From the NCBI GenBank assembly GCA_022495005.1, contig JAGYXB010000027.1, positions 1 to 64,000 on the forward strand: DNA of 64,000 nt, given 5' to 3'. Position numbers and translations under genes: made by a program. The notes under the pieces are model-generated. The model was not told where the DNA came from and did no database searches. It was given only the letters and a program-made list of their open reading frames with translations. Source of the stretch: Rhyacophila brunnea (Eukaryota; Arthropoda; Insecta; Trichoptera; Rhyacophilidae). Below are positions 11,332 through 23,682 of the stretch, piece after piece. The stretch's first letter is position 1. Every line of letters begins with the position of its first letter.

Positions 11332-14300
11332 GTTTTTGTTTACAGCTTTTCAATCTACTAGTAAGAATATTCTATTCTATTTAAAACTAATTTTTGAAGT
11401 TTTGAAAAGTGAGTTTTGTCTTTCAATAATTACAAATAACTTATTGATAATTTTGTAATAAATTAAAGTAAAATTTGACTTAGATTTGAATTTTCACTTT
11501 TATGCATTACTTCCAGTATTAAAATTACTAACTCATTTTAATCATACTGCTATTAAGCTCGTTAATAACTATTGAATTTCCTGATTCAATACCTTATGGG
11601 AATTTACATAATTTTTATTGAAGCTATCTTATTTGACAAATAAATATCTAGAGATCGTCATGTCTAATCTAACTAATAACTGATCTAAACTAACTAAAGT
11701 TAGAGCTCAATCAGGTTAATATTATACCTATAACGACAGAATTGTAATTAATAAATCTGAACCCGCAGTGATAATTTGCTTGTCTCAATTGTTTGAATTA
11801 ATACACTCACTAAATGCTATGCTGGTGTATTAAAATCCTTACTTATTTGATTTTTCTTGATGACTGACGTTGTTCACGTATAGGTACTTCCTATTTTAGT
11901 AGGGGAGTGTTTCCGTGATACTTCACCTTAAAACTTAATACATTAATTATTAAGAATATAAATGTATACTTTATAGTTACTTGAAATACTTATGTGTATA
12001 ATCTTAAATCTCTCTGAACGTGAGTTGATTGTTTATGATCTATATGATTGTATATAACTGTTGTCTATTATAAGCCCTTGTTTATAAGTTAGAAGATATT
12101 AACTCAACAAGTTATATTGTTTTCTACTAGTCGTACTATTAATCTTGTAAAGAATGGAAAACAAGAGTTATTTGGTGCTTTTGTTGCATTGTCTTTTCAA
12201 TTAAGACCTACTGTACTATTTCTAATAATTTGGATTAACTATAGTGGCTTTCTATAAATATAACATTTTCTACTCTTGACTTTGGTCCTATTTACACAAA
12301 GGAATTTGATAAATAACTGATTTAAAATTTGACTAATAGTTATTTAACTCATACGTGATTAGTTCCATTAATCACATTTCAGTTAGCATTTTCACAATCC
12401 TGTAAATACTATGTTACTGTTTTGTTTTGCATTATACTATAGATATTCTCTACAAATGCTTTCAGAAATAACTGTTGGTGGTGCCTAGCAGAGACTCCTC
12501 GATTTGCTGTGCCCTGCTGTCAAGAGATCCTGGTGTCGTGATCCTTCCAAACGGAGGCGTACAACAGAACATTTCGCCTCCAGCCAAATGAAACTGTGGT
12601 AATCAAAAACTATATCCAATTGTGTAAACATTGTTAGGAGGGTTCGATTCCATGGATTAGGCAGGGACCAGCTAGTCGAAGAGCTTCGGGGCGAGTGAAT
12701 TAACTGTTTAGTGTAATGTACTATATTAGTGATGCGAAACAAATTTTTTGATGAAACTGTCTAATTTGAAAAAACTGCTAACGCTTTGATTTTTTTATTT
12801 GATTATTTGTTTTTCAATTTAATTAAAACATAAAATATTTTTATACCATTGGGGTATGCAGGACGACTCGCGTTTTCGCGCAGATGTAATTTGATTCAGG
12901 TGCTGGTTGCTTGTTGTTGTTTTTGGTTCAGCTATTAGTGTGTTTTTCTACTTCTACTTCTCTTAGCCATCACGAATCGGTGCCAAGGATGGTCCGGTTG
13001 TGATGTTTGCTCCCGCAGACTGGAACTTATTGTATCTGGTCGTGCTCTACTTTTACTATTTCTTACAGCGATCATGAATCGGTACTGAAGATGGACCGGT
13101 TATGATTTTTGCTCCCGCCGACTGGAACTGATTGTATATGGTCGTGCTCTTGACACTAATAGTTGCAACGTTCGTTCTAGGGAGTTAGACACTTTCTTTT
13201 CTCTCTAGTTCACTGGATAAGGCAGCGCTGGTCGGAGCTGATTGGTTCAACTAAGCCTACTTCTTTGCGTTCTGGAATTCGTGTTTATAATATCATGATT
13301 CCATCGCGCTCTTTGACGAAATGGTGGGGGTTTTTTTGAGGTTTGACACGATGTGAATAATATATACAAATGTCATTCCGGCCTCGAGATTCGTTGGAAT
13401 CTACTTTGACGATTTGGAGATAGCAGCCTGATATCAAATTGAGAGTACCTTTCTTTTGTAGATTTAGTTGGACGTTTCTTTTAAAACGGTATCTGTAGCC
13501 ATTTTAAATTTTTCTTTTCAGAGAATTTCTTACTCGAATGTGAGAAGCCTCAACCTGTGAAGGTTATATTAACTAGGTACTCGGAGCTTCAGGCTTGATT
13601 TTTGATTTTACTCGACGTTGTTTGCTTTACGTTTAGTGCTTTCTTAGCTTCCTTTTGTTAGCCCGCTGTTGGAATGGTGTCTTCAAGGACCTCTAGCCTC
13701 AGTATTAGCTCTCCGGTGGTTGGAGTGGAGCTTCCGGGCCAAGGCACGGGTTTCGCCGCGGACTGCCTCATGTTTTGTTTGGTCGATGTGTTTCAGGTTC
13801 CACGGTGTAGTAGTTACATCTTAGTTTTAGTACATCATCCTAGCGTAATCTTGAAGTTCGAACCGTGTACTCAGGAACATATGACGCCTTATAACACTTG
13901 ATAGACACTAACGTAGTTTACTAACGTAGAATATTTCATATTTACTTTTCAATTTTTCGAATATATTAGAGCTCCACTCAGATTTAGATTTCAAATATAT
14001 TGTTATTATTTGTCTTGTTGAAAGTTCTACGCGCATCCTGAACCAGCGGCTTGGATTTTCATCTCTTGTCATTTTTTAGACTCTAGGCTTACAGGGATTC
14101 CAACAACCAGTGTTTAATTTTATTTGACTACGTGTTCTGATACTTGATTTTTGTAATATAATATTAAATGATATAAATACTTCGGACTGGGTTTCAGGAC
14201 CAGTAAAGTTATTCCGATAAGAGAATTAAAATCAGATGCTAGGAATCAAAGCGAAGTTTACTTTTGTCTACTATGTTTAATATTGACTACTATTGTTTAC

Positions 14301-15344
14301 TATTGCATACTGTGGTAGGTATGCTTACTACTGATACCTGTTGGTACTTTGCCACATTGTCAAATGGCAACTTCTATTACTACTCTACACTATATGGGAT
14401 ATTACCTGAATAACCATTGTGTAACTATTGTTGGAAAGATTAGAAATAATTTCCGTTAGGACCACCCATCCGCGGTAAATTAATTTGGTATTTATTGGCT
14501 TTTCTACGCCGAAGTTGTGGAAAGTTTTTCTCTTTTCACAAGTTAAATTTCTCTTGACTGCTGCTCGATCCGAGTGAATCCTTAATTTAACCTAACATTA
14601 AATTTAACTTAACTTAAAATAAAAAAGTAGGTACTGATTTTGTTTACTAATTATTACTTTAAGCAAATGTTTATTATCTAAGTAAACAATTATTATTTGT
14701 TGTCATTTTATTGTTAAAGAAACTCTTAATCTGTCCAACGTTCTAATAAATGAAGGGTTATTCTTTGAAGGAATCAATTAAATCAAACAAACATTAGATT
14801 GCAATATTTTTACTTAAAAGTTTTGACAGTACACTAATGTCTGAGCACTTGCTATACTATTTTGAAAGAATACCATAGTTACGGGTTGTAAAATTGATTA
14901 ACATTCCATTACTTTAAAATGTTCAAAATAGAATTCTTATTTTTTGTAATTATTCTCTACCACTGATTTGTATGAGATTATTTCTGCCAAACGAACAATG
15001 CCTAGGAAATTTATAGTATCTAGATTTTCCCCACTATAAAAATTTAAACTTATTATTATTGAGCGTATCGCGGTAATTAGCGACACTTTTTGAGCAAAGA
15101 CAATCATCGAAAAAAATTGCTATTTTATGGCTTAAACTTTTTTTATATAAAATTTTGTCGTGTTAACTAAACGATATTGTTATTATTTCAGATAATTCCG
15201 ACTCAAATTTAATCAATAAAATAAGAAATACGAGTGAAAATGGCTTGGATGGCTTTTATTTTACTCTTTGATTTTATCAAAGAATTTTAGCAACAAATTA
15301 ATCAATGAAAATGTTTAAAACAACTACCTACAGATTTTTTTTCG
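11332..15344. other. Non-coding stretch, probably retrotransposon-derived in part
   Basis: No gene supported. Around 12480-13680 the base composition is more balanced and there is a 102-bp tandem duplication. This resembles an LTR or 3' region that may belong to the integrase remnant upstream. The remainder, 13900-15300, is AT-rich with nothing recognised. Confidence 0.45.
12948..13152 (+). repeat. 102-bp unit in tandem duplicate
   Basis: Two copies share CGTGCTCT ends, a GAATCGG block (12974 and 13076), and GCTCCCGC followed by GACTGGAAC. The period is 102 bp, with roughly 85-90 percent similarity by eye. Confidence 0.75.
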
Positions 15345-15650
15345 GTCCGGCGTATTAAAGTCGTGCTCGTCCGTGGTGGTTTGACGTGCGCGGCGCGGCG
15401 GCGGCGCGGGCAACTCAAACTTAAGAACATGTTTCGACGTGTCCGTAGACAATGCGCGGGGACGGGTGTTCGCGCGTGTTGTTTTGGCGCGTCTAGCTCG
15501 ACGCAGGCAAGATCGTACATGCGGCGGGCTCTTCCCATACTGCGCGCATAGAGGTGTCCGCACTAAATGGACGGGCGCCGACGCAGGAAACGAGCGAGTA
15601 GCGGGTGTCTCAAACCATCATGAGCTTACCGCGCGCGTCTGGTGTATTTG
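15345..15650. other. Isolated CpG-rich island
   Basis: This 300-bp block is very rich in CG dinucleotides (GCGCGGCGCGG and similar) within AT-rich surroundings. Overlapping open frames exist on both strands, as expected of GC-rich sequence, and none has a recognisable domain. It could be a promoter or 5' exon of a gene not otherwise seen, or a fragment of a GC-rich mobile element. Confidence 0.5.
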
Positions 15651-16299
15651 TGGTATTATTTTCACAAAGCATAGATAGTGCGTAGTAATGTAAAGTAGGT
15701 ATACGTTTTATACCTTTGCACTTTTTACTACACTGATACGCCTCTTTGCCTTATTACGTCGCATAAAATTATATCAAATTATATTCACTTGTATTAACAT
15801 AATATGTAGTACTAAATAAATATATATTAGGTATGTAAAAATAATATCTTTAAATTTCAATAATTCTTAACGCACATATAATATTGTATACTTATCTTAC
15901 TTATATTTATAAAGGTAGGTACATAAAAATGTTTTTTTTTTTGTCTACAATTATTCAATATTCTTTCTCATTTATCTCTTTATCTAATTTCTCTGTATTT
16001 AAATTATAATATGATTAACTATAATTATTATAATTTATATGGAAACTTTGCTTGTTGCAATATCTTTTTCTAGTCTGTTTATACATATTTGTAGTCTATG
16101 TAACTGTTTGTTTTCCGTAATAAAAAGATATAAACATAATAAAAATAAAATATATTAAATAGGTACATCATTTACATCCTAGAGCCGGGGTGCAAAGTTA
16201 TGAAGCGTACATTCTACACCTACATTCACACCATATGAACCGAAAAGTCTTTTTTGAACTTTAACTTACATATTATCCAATATATTATAATCAAATTAT

Positions 16300-16460
16300 A
16301 AAATCGACCAAGGGTACTTGATGGAATTTGAATTTAAATTCATAAATATAAATTTACCAAATAAACAGGAATTAACTGTATCAGATGACAGTGTGTATTC
16401 ACCATTAGTGGTGTTTGAAGATGCCAAAAGGCGATAGTCGGATCGCAAAAATGACTCAAA
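16300..16460 (+). mobile_element. Decayed Penelope-type terminal fragment
   Basis: The tail motif (TACTTGATGGAATTTGAATT) matches the two other terminal fragments but lies in inverted arrangement beside a degraded hammerhead at about 16413-16450 (TTGAAGATGCC, AAAAGGCGATAG). Core bases are lost, so ribozyme activity is unlikely. Confidence 0.5.
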
Positions 16461-16517
16461 AAGAATAGAAAAAAACTTAGATCAATTAGAATATACTTAA
16501 TCAAATATTTTCTCATG

Positions 16518-16699
16518 TTACTCTTTTTCGAAAAACTTGTCTGGTTGTTCCTGCAGTTTCTTGTATAAGTTATAAAATTCTTCTGTTAAATTAGTGCTTT
16601 CCATATTGATTTCATTGGCCCCATATTTTGCTGCAAAGTTTTGCCATTTCAAATAGGAGTTTTCCAGTAAAAACTTTTCTGTGTTTATGGTTTCCTATC
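16518..16699 (-). pseudogene. Unrecognised coding-like fragment
   Basis: On the minus strand a frame of about 60 codons ends in TAA at 16518-16520. It has a normal amino-acid mix with repeated aromatic and charged residues (K-W-Q-N-F-A-A-K-Y-G, then Y-N-L-Y-K-K-L-Q-E-Q-P). It looks like the C-terminus of a real protein rather than a chance frame, but I do not recognise the family. Upstream it enters a G+C-rich block (about 16690-16850) whose relation is unclear. It could be a terminal exon, or a remnant of a retroelement protein. Confidence 0.35.
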
Positions 16700-16850
16700 C
16701 CTGATTTGACGCTGAACACGACTGAAAGCGCGCGGGCTACTACGGACACTCTACCCGTGCCCGTCCCCGCGCCTATTCCGCGTCGTACACGCCCCATGAC
16801 TACGGCCAAGCGCTTAGGCAAAACCGCATGCGACGCACTTTTGGGTAAGG
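16690..16850. other. Second small G+C-rich block
   Basis: A G+C- and CpG-rich block ends on the + strand at a strong donor-like GGGTAAGG (about 16842-16849). Frames are open on both strands. It may be a coding exon, but orientation and product cannot be decided. Confidence 0.3.
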
Positions 16851-17877
16851 CAATTATTATTTTTCATTTTTCAACGGCTCTTGGTTTTTTTAGTAAGTAC
16901 TAATCACCGCTCATGGTTCTAATAAATATGCGATACAGAGATTGTCAGTGTTGCTCAACGATTATATTGCTCAAAATACTTGAAAGAAGGTAGTATTTGT
17001 GGTAAACATAATGTTTGTGGTACTGAGAAGTTCTCAGGTGGGGGAGCGGAATAAACGATAGACTCGTATGGTAGGTAATAGATAGGCAGATAATTATCAG
17101 CAGGTAATACGTCATTGCAAAACTAGGTAGGTAATAAATAATAAATTCAATATTTGCGTTAATGAGAGTAATAGCTAGGAAAATAATTTCACTAAACTAT
17201 TATAATATAGCGAAATAGGGGTAATGCTGTGGTACCTATGCATCCCGGTGAAAAGCCTAAAACAATTGAAAATATAAATTTTTAGTCGATGGATTATTTT
17301 ATAACTAAGTATTTAATTATTTATTCCGAAATAAACCGAACATAGCGAATACCGCATGTTATTATTACCTATCAAATTAGGTAATTAGGATCCTTCATAC
17401 AACATAATTAGGTATTTATATAAGTAGTAAAAGTAATTATAAACATTTATCGTGTAAATAAATATAACATTTGAGTAATTGAGTTAGCATTTACTTGGTA
17501 GAATTCCATTTTATAAGAAATTAAAATATAATTAATATTAAATTCTACAGGTTTTTTTTTAAAAAAAAGGTTTGTCGATAGCTATTTCGGTTGTAACACC
17601 ATTATCAAGACTATTCAGATAGGCCGTTTGCCTTTGCTTAAATACTATACGTGTATAGATAGAGACAGAATACATTTTCTTATTCGTTCCAGCAATATTA
17701 TGAATTTTTACATTATTATTAATTGTAATATTATTAATACTTTGAAAACCCTAAGTGGGTTTTTTAAAATGGATATCGAAATTTTCAAAATTTATCAAAA
17801 TTACAGTGTTCGATGGTTATTTATTGACATTATTAATCAATTAAAATATTATTAGTATAATTGTCTTAATCGTGTGT

Positions 17878-18588
17878 TTAGATTATATTTAATAGTGGCG
17901 ACGAATACATTACCAAATTTTCATTAATTATGTGATTACTTTTGGATAATTCGCGATTAATTTCCAACTGTTCAAGTAAATTTATTTTAGACCTTTATTA
18001 CATATATGCAAACATTGTGGCGTTTCATTGTAACTGATGCTATGCGAGTTTGATATCAAATGTTTAGCAAACTGAGAATCTGTTTTACCATTCCTAAAAG
18101 ACCGGAGGTGCTCTTCAAAACGAGTTTTTATTGACCTGCCAGATTGACCAATGTAGCATAGACTACATGTGCCACATGTTATTTTATAAACTCCGCTTTT
18201 CTCCAGTTTGTTGATTTTATCTTTACTATTTTTTAAGTTTAATCCTAGATTATTATTAGCTTTGAATGCTACGTTAACGCTATGTTTAATTTCTTGATAA
18301 ATTTTGTCTGAAATAATGCCGTGATAACCAATGGACTTGTAATAACGATTTGAATCTTTAACGTTAGGGTATATTGTTGATCTAGCTAATTTAAGTTGTT
18401 TTTTATATAATATTTTATCTACCATTTCATGCTCAAAATCTAATTTGTTCATGGGCACGCTAACTAGCCTGTGGATCATGGCATGGTATGCCGCCAACTT
18501 ATGAATCCATGGATGTTGCGATCCTTTATGTATAGTAGTTTCAGTATAGGTGGGTTTTCTATATATTTTGAAGTTATGTTTATTATTA
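17878..18588 (-). pseudogene. Penelope C-terminal region with GIY-YIG endonuclease
   Basis: In Penelope elements this domain nicks DNA to prime reverse transcription. Visible in order are the I-Y-R-K-P-T and S-Q-H-P-W motifs after the reverse transcriptase, a linker, then G-V-Y-K-I with C-Y-I-G-Q (the GIY and YIG motifs), and G-R-S-I-K-T-R-F-E-E-H with the conserved Arg and His. The longest frame stops at 17982. A one-base deletion there hides the last segment (to 17878), which carries L-L-E-Q-L-E and supplies the catalytic Glu. The first 113 bases of the longest open frame (18589-18701) belong to the inserted element, not to Penelope. Confidence 0.85.
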
Positions 18589-21430
18589 GGGCATTTTCGC
18601 CAAAGTTTGTACATTGCGTTTTTGGCATGTCCCATGACTTTGATTGATTTTTTCATAGTTATTATATTATAAAATGTTGGAAAGTTATGTACTTTTAACA
18701 TGCAAATTTATTAATTTACTCTATTCAATCAGTTAAATACAACTATCTGACCTGTATATATTTTTAATTGATTATTTAGATCGAAAGGTAGTGCGTTTTT
18801 ACCATGTCCCACCCATAAATTCAAATAAACAAAGTCTGATTTCGTCATTAATTTTGAGTGTGTAAAATTAAATTCGTAGTGTTTTCAACAGCTTACATTA
18901 TATATTTTTGGAAAATATATAGTTTTTTCGTAAATTTGTACCAATATTGAAAAAAAATCACGTTTAAAGTGTGTCCCAGGATATTTGAAAAAGTGGAACT
19001 CCACATTCCGTTACCACGATTTTAGCATGAAGGCGAAAAATTTTCACTATAAATATGTTTTTTTTAATGTAGCAACATTTTTGTATAACACTGATCGCCA
19101 TGTACACTTTAAATTGTTGGTGTGTGTCGGTATCGCTATCGGAACAGGTTGCTTTCTGGGTTGGTCATTTAAGAAGTTCCACTACTGTTACCACGATTTA
19201 TAAGGTAAGAAAACACATATTTCTATTTCACATACTACACATATGGAGCTTATCTTTCATACTACAGATATAATAAAACATATCGCAGGTTTAACAATAA
19301 AACTAAGCTAAATTTTGGCTTCAAACACTTCTGAAACAGAATCCGTTACTTCCATTCCGAAACTATATTGGTGGTAACGTATATGTGGAATGTAAAAGTA
19401 ACGAAATGGCATGCATAAAGTTGGGTTTACAGTGTGTGTTTAGTTCTTCATAGATTATAAAAAAATTATTTTGTCTGTTCGTATGAAAAACAAAAATATT
19501 TTCATTAAAAAATATAAAAAATAACCTGACTATAATATAATAATATAATAAAGATTAAAAAAGTATGTGATATGTCTGAATACGCAAAAATAGCGCACAT
19601 AAAAGTATGGAGATAAAAAAAAACAACAGAAGGAAAAGAAAAAACACCAGACTGAAATAATTGCGAGACAGGCACTGGCTCTGTCATACTCTTTCTGTTA
19701 TACGCCACCAAAATTTTAAAACTTCTCCATACATTTTAGGCATAGAAATTTATAAAAATGTATGAAAAAGTATTTTTTTGTCACGTTTAACAGAAATGTG
19801 TACTCGATTAGATTTAATACCTAGAACTGTAGGTATTCACGAAATGTCAGAAAAGTACGTCTTGATTACAATCAACCTGTATAGCTACATTTTATGTTGA
19901 TGAATACAATTAAATTTCAAGACAACATAAAGTCGAACTTGGTTATTACGAGGAAGATGGGACCGACTGAATTTGCTTGTTATAAGCGTTACTCGTTATA
20001 TCAGAGAATAGGTATTTTTAAATGAGCATGTCACATTACACAAAAAGCCGAAAATAAAAAATTTGGAAACCATCGTAAAATCCCCGAAACGAGCATGGCA
20101 TTCATAAACTACAAAAGAAGTTGTTTATTGTAATTAACGCTGGTAGGTACCTACGGACTTCACAAACCTTGGATTTTTCAACCATATGTGTGGATACTTT
20201 TTTATTATTGTCGGTGAAACACCAATAAGGTAGGTACTTAGACACTTTACTAGTGTCATAAACGTAATCCGACCCCGGCGGCATCCTGTCCAATCGGATT
20301 TTATTGCTTAGGGTCGAAATGTTTTAAAACGGTCGACACATTAACAGTATTTTAGCTCGGTATATCCGATAAGTTGCTCGTTATAACAGTGAAAGAATTA
20401 AATGTATGGCGAAAATCATAAACCAATTGTCAACAAATGTTTCGTTATTACATCCGAGATCTCGCTATGTCAGAGATCGTAATAACCGAGTTTGACTATA
20501 ATTATTTTCGTAAAAGTTATATACTCCGTGCCGCGCTAGGAACTCGCGTCTGAATCCCTTGCTGATTTTTTTTTTCATATATTGTTAATTTGCTTAAAAA
20601 TATTTTTTATCTGAGTTACAAATAATATAAATGCCAAATAAAGTTATGGTAATGTATAGTGTGTCAAAATTATTACCTACCTTATTTTACAAGTATTGTG
20701 AAATTTATTATAAAATATGTCTATTTTAGTGATTAAGTTTGATTTGTTTTGTTATTTTGACGCACGTTGAATATTTATCTGTCTATCAAAAAATTCAAAT
20801 AAATTTCATAAAACAAAAATTTGTTTTTATGGTAACATGTAACTTAAGCTTTACAAATTACACTCCGTTACCATTTCGTTCCATTCCGAAAATGTCCCCA
20901 AAAAAGTTGAACGTTAACTATTTTTCATTTGATTATTAAATAACGAAACTTATTTATTTTTCCAATAAAATTTAGTAAAAGTGATTATTGTCTTTAAAAA
21001 AATAGCAGAACGAACATTGATTGGTTTTTTCAAATACTAAAGGAAAAATGCTCTGCCATTATAGACATAGGGTAACGGAGGGGAACGAAATGTGCCCAAG
21101 AATTAAAATTCAATAATATTTTTTGACTATTTGTAGTTTTATTTTGAAGTGTATGGTTTTTTAATCTAATAGAGCTCTTTTAAGTGATAAAAAGTGTTTC
21201 ATTCATGTTTTAAAAGCTAAGTTTCGTAGTCACGGAACGGAAACTTATTATGCCCAATTTCATAATAAAAATGATATAAATATTGTATTAATCAATATTT
21301 TGCTGAAAAATTGCTATCACCAATTCAGTAATAGAACAAGGAATCTGCTAGCTATATAAAATGGTTAATTTGAGTGAAAAAATAATATTACCCAAATTTC
21401 AAACATGTACAAACTTTGGCGAAAATGCCC
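18589..21430. mobile_element. 2842-bp DNA transposon, unclassified, inserted into Penelope
   Basis: The ends are inverted copies of GGGCATTTTCGCCAAAG, matching over about 26 bp. Both sides carry ATTA (18585-18588 and 21431-21434), a 4-bp target duplication confirmed by the restored Penelope frame. No transposase was recognised. Open frames inside are short, for example 18985-19203 with a hydrophobic stretch and no known domain. Variants of TTCCGTTACC recur in the interior. A pogo-like MITE sits inside it (19930-20498). Confidence 0.85.
19930..20498. mobile_element. 569-bp pogo/Tigger-like MITE
   Basis: The ends are AGTCGAACTTGGTTATTACG on the left and its near-complement on the right (reverse-complement read: AGTCAAACTCGGTTATTACG), a style known from pogo/Tigger elements. 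TA flanks both ends (19928-19929 and 20499-20500). No coding capacity. It is nested within the 2842-bp transposon, which is itself within Penelope. Confidence 0.75.
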
Positions 21431-21991
21431 ATTAACCCTCTGAATAGTGAGGTCTAGAAAATTAATTCTGTTTTCTATCTCTACTTCGACCGTGAATTTA
21501 ATATTACAGTGCAATGCGTTAGCCCTTTTGACGAACGAGTTAAGTTGACGGTCAGTTCCTTTCCAGCAAATCAAAATATCATCTACGTATCTATGGTAAT
21601 ATAATATGTCAGCTACTGAGTCTATTTTAAGTGACTCCGATTCGAATTTGTCCATAAAAAGTTCTGCGAGCAAAGGACTTAAAGGAGACCCCATAGGGAC
21701 TCCGTCAAGCTGATTATAAAACTCTGAATTAAATGAGAAATAGTTATTTTCTACACATAATTTCATTAAAGAATAAATTTCTTCTAACTCGAATGGGTGT
21801 ACTTTAGCTTTTTCTAGTTTTTCGTACACTATTTCTAACATTCTTTAACTGGAATATTAGTAAATAAACTGGTTACATCTAAAATGATACCAGCTTACAG
21901 TTGCTAGGTAAATCTATGGTATTTATTTTATTAATTAAGTCAACTGAATTTTCTACGCTTCTTTTGGCTTTGAAATTTGTTAGATGTTTAA
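21431..21991 (-). pseudogene. Penelope reverse transcriptase core
   Basis: The palm motifs are present: G-V-P-M-G-S-P-L-S-P-L-L-A-E, then R-Y-V-D-D with the catalytic Asp pair, then N-F-L-D-L-T. The longest open frame starts at 21841, but homologous sequence continues to 21991 (S-V-E-N-S-V-D-L-I-N and F-T-N-I-P) in other frames because of two one-base indels. The right edge is the TTAA target of the piggyBac-like insertion. The first 66 bases of the open frame's C-terminal end (21365-21430) are from the neighbouring transposon. Confidence 0.9.
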
Positions 21992-23682
21992 CCTTTCCCT
22001 TACCATGGTAAAAAAATTACGCCCGATCCCATGCCGTCCACTCAGTGTCCCGATGGAAATTTGGCATTTTAAGGCATTTTAAAAGCTAATTGATTGCTTC
22101 AAAAGGTAAAGTATGTTTTTAAATACTATTTAGTCATCGTTTAACATGTTATTCTGTGTATATCACATGCAATTATCTTATAATCGTGTATAATAATCGA
22201 ACATCGATAAATGTACGTCATAACCAAACCACGGCATGTCTCGATCTGTTTTAAATGGAACAACCAACACACGCTGTCATTTCACGGAGAGTGGGGGTGG
22301 CTAATTCATCCGAAGCGAACGAGGGATGTTTTTAGGTAGCATAACATCTGCATGGACTTGCGTTATCACGTTTACCACATAAAATAATAGTTATAATTTT
22401 GCAATATCGATTCCCTGTATACATAATTTTAAAAATTGTGATCTTATTGTATCATGTTATTACTTAGGTTTTATTAAAAATCGGATTTTAAAACACATTA
22501 AAAATATACTTACATAAGAATAATTAAACAACAAAAATACTCCGATCGTATAGTTTCCACTAAATATATTTTAATATTATGTTTATTATGTTGAAATAAT
22601 ACACATTAAAAAAATTAAATCACTACGTTACTTGAACCTATATGCACGTATTAAGTCTATACCTCTTAGACTATAGATATATCACACCTACTTTAAATAA
22701 TTTCATAACAAGAGGTTTTATAGTCAATAATAAAATACATAAACATATATTTAATGTAATATTGTATCCCCAGAAAAATCTACTTTTATACATTATGTAT
22801 AATATGATAGGTACCGCAATTTAATACTTATATATTATAAACTTCTATTAAATTTTCATTATCCGAAATATTATTGTCGTTCACTTCAAACTCAATATCA
22901 GAGTCATCACAAAACTCCTCTGCAGCCACCCTGATTTCTTCCTCTGTTAAATATCTTCTCGGCATGATTAAATATTTTCAAAAATATTTGTCAATTTGAT
23001 AATCGACGTGTAGATGATGGGAGTACGCACAAATCTAACCGTTCGACTGCCTGCTGTGCATCCAAATAATAGTATGTTTTTTTGAGGTCGCTCGAAGTTT
23101 TCAAATACACATGGCCCACAAACCGATGTAATTCTTACATACCTGGCAATAAGGGTTTGTATTCAAAATCCGGGTAAATTTATTTTTATTACGGGCGCAA
23201 TAAAACTGAGCCTTTCCGGTCAGTATTTTGGAATAAACGGCATATAAAGCGAAGTTGACTTGCTAAAATGAACACTTATAACATTACATTAAGGGTTGCT
23301 TTGGCGTTTATCGTCAGATGCATTTGAAACATTTATAATTCAAGGTTCGATATATTGTAAGAGGCTACGGCTGAATGCATCCTTCACAGAATTATGTTGA
23401 ACAAAGACATAAATTTCTATCTCTGACTAACAAATGACATTTTAAAATAGTGTCTCATGTTTACATTACTATTATGCGCGTTTCTCTAACATATATCTTT
23501 CTAGATAGCCCTGTCACTGTCTTATCAAAATATTGATTAGACTTTCGAAAAATGATTAATTTTACATATAAGACATTCAATTCAACTACCGACATATTTT
23601 TCTTTTTGTGCCTAAATATTTTATCTACAAATAGCTAAAAGTAGACGTTTATATACATAATAATAAGTGGGGTATCTATGAT
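21992..23682 (-). mobile_element. 1691-bp piggyBac-like insertion in Penelope
   Basis: TTAA flanks both sides (21988-21991 and 23683-23686), and deleting the insert plus one TTAA rejoins the Penelope frame exactly. TTAA target duplication is the hallmark of piggyBac elements. A 45-codon frame at 22828-22965 resembles a piggyBac transposase N-terminus. The two ends (CCTTTCCC at one side, ATCATAGATACCCC read inward from the other) do not form clear inverted repeats, which is odd. One end may have been altered after insertion. Confidence 0.75.
22828..22965 (-). pseudogene. piggyBac-like transposase N-terminal fragment
   Basis: ATG at 22965, stop at 22828, 45 residues. It begins M-P-R-R-Y-L-T-E-E-E-I and continues into an acidic D-D-S-D-I-E stretch, typical of the start of piggyBac-derived transposases. 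The DDE catalytic domain is missing, so the element is internally deleted and depends on a transposase from elsewhere. Confidence 0.6.

Noticed and set aside
12630..12642. GGTTCGATTCC, a match to a tRNA B box
   Set aside because: There is no A box, cloverleaf or acceptor stem around it, so it is a chance match.
15302..15678. Four overlapping open frames on both strands
   Set aside because: Stop codons are rare by composition in this CpG-rich block. No frame has a recognisable domain.
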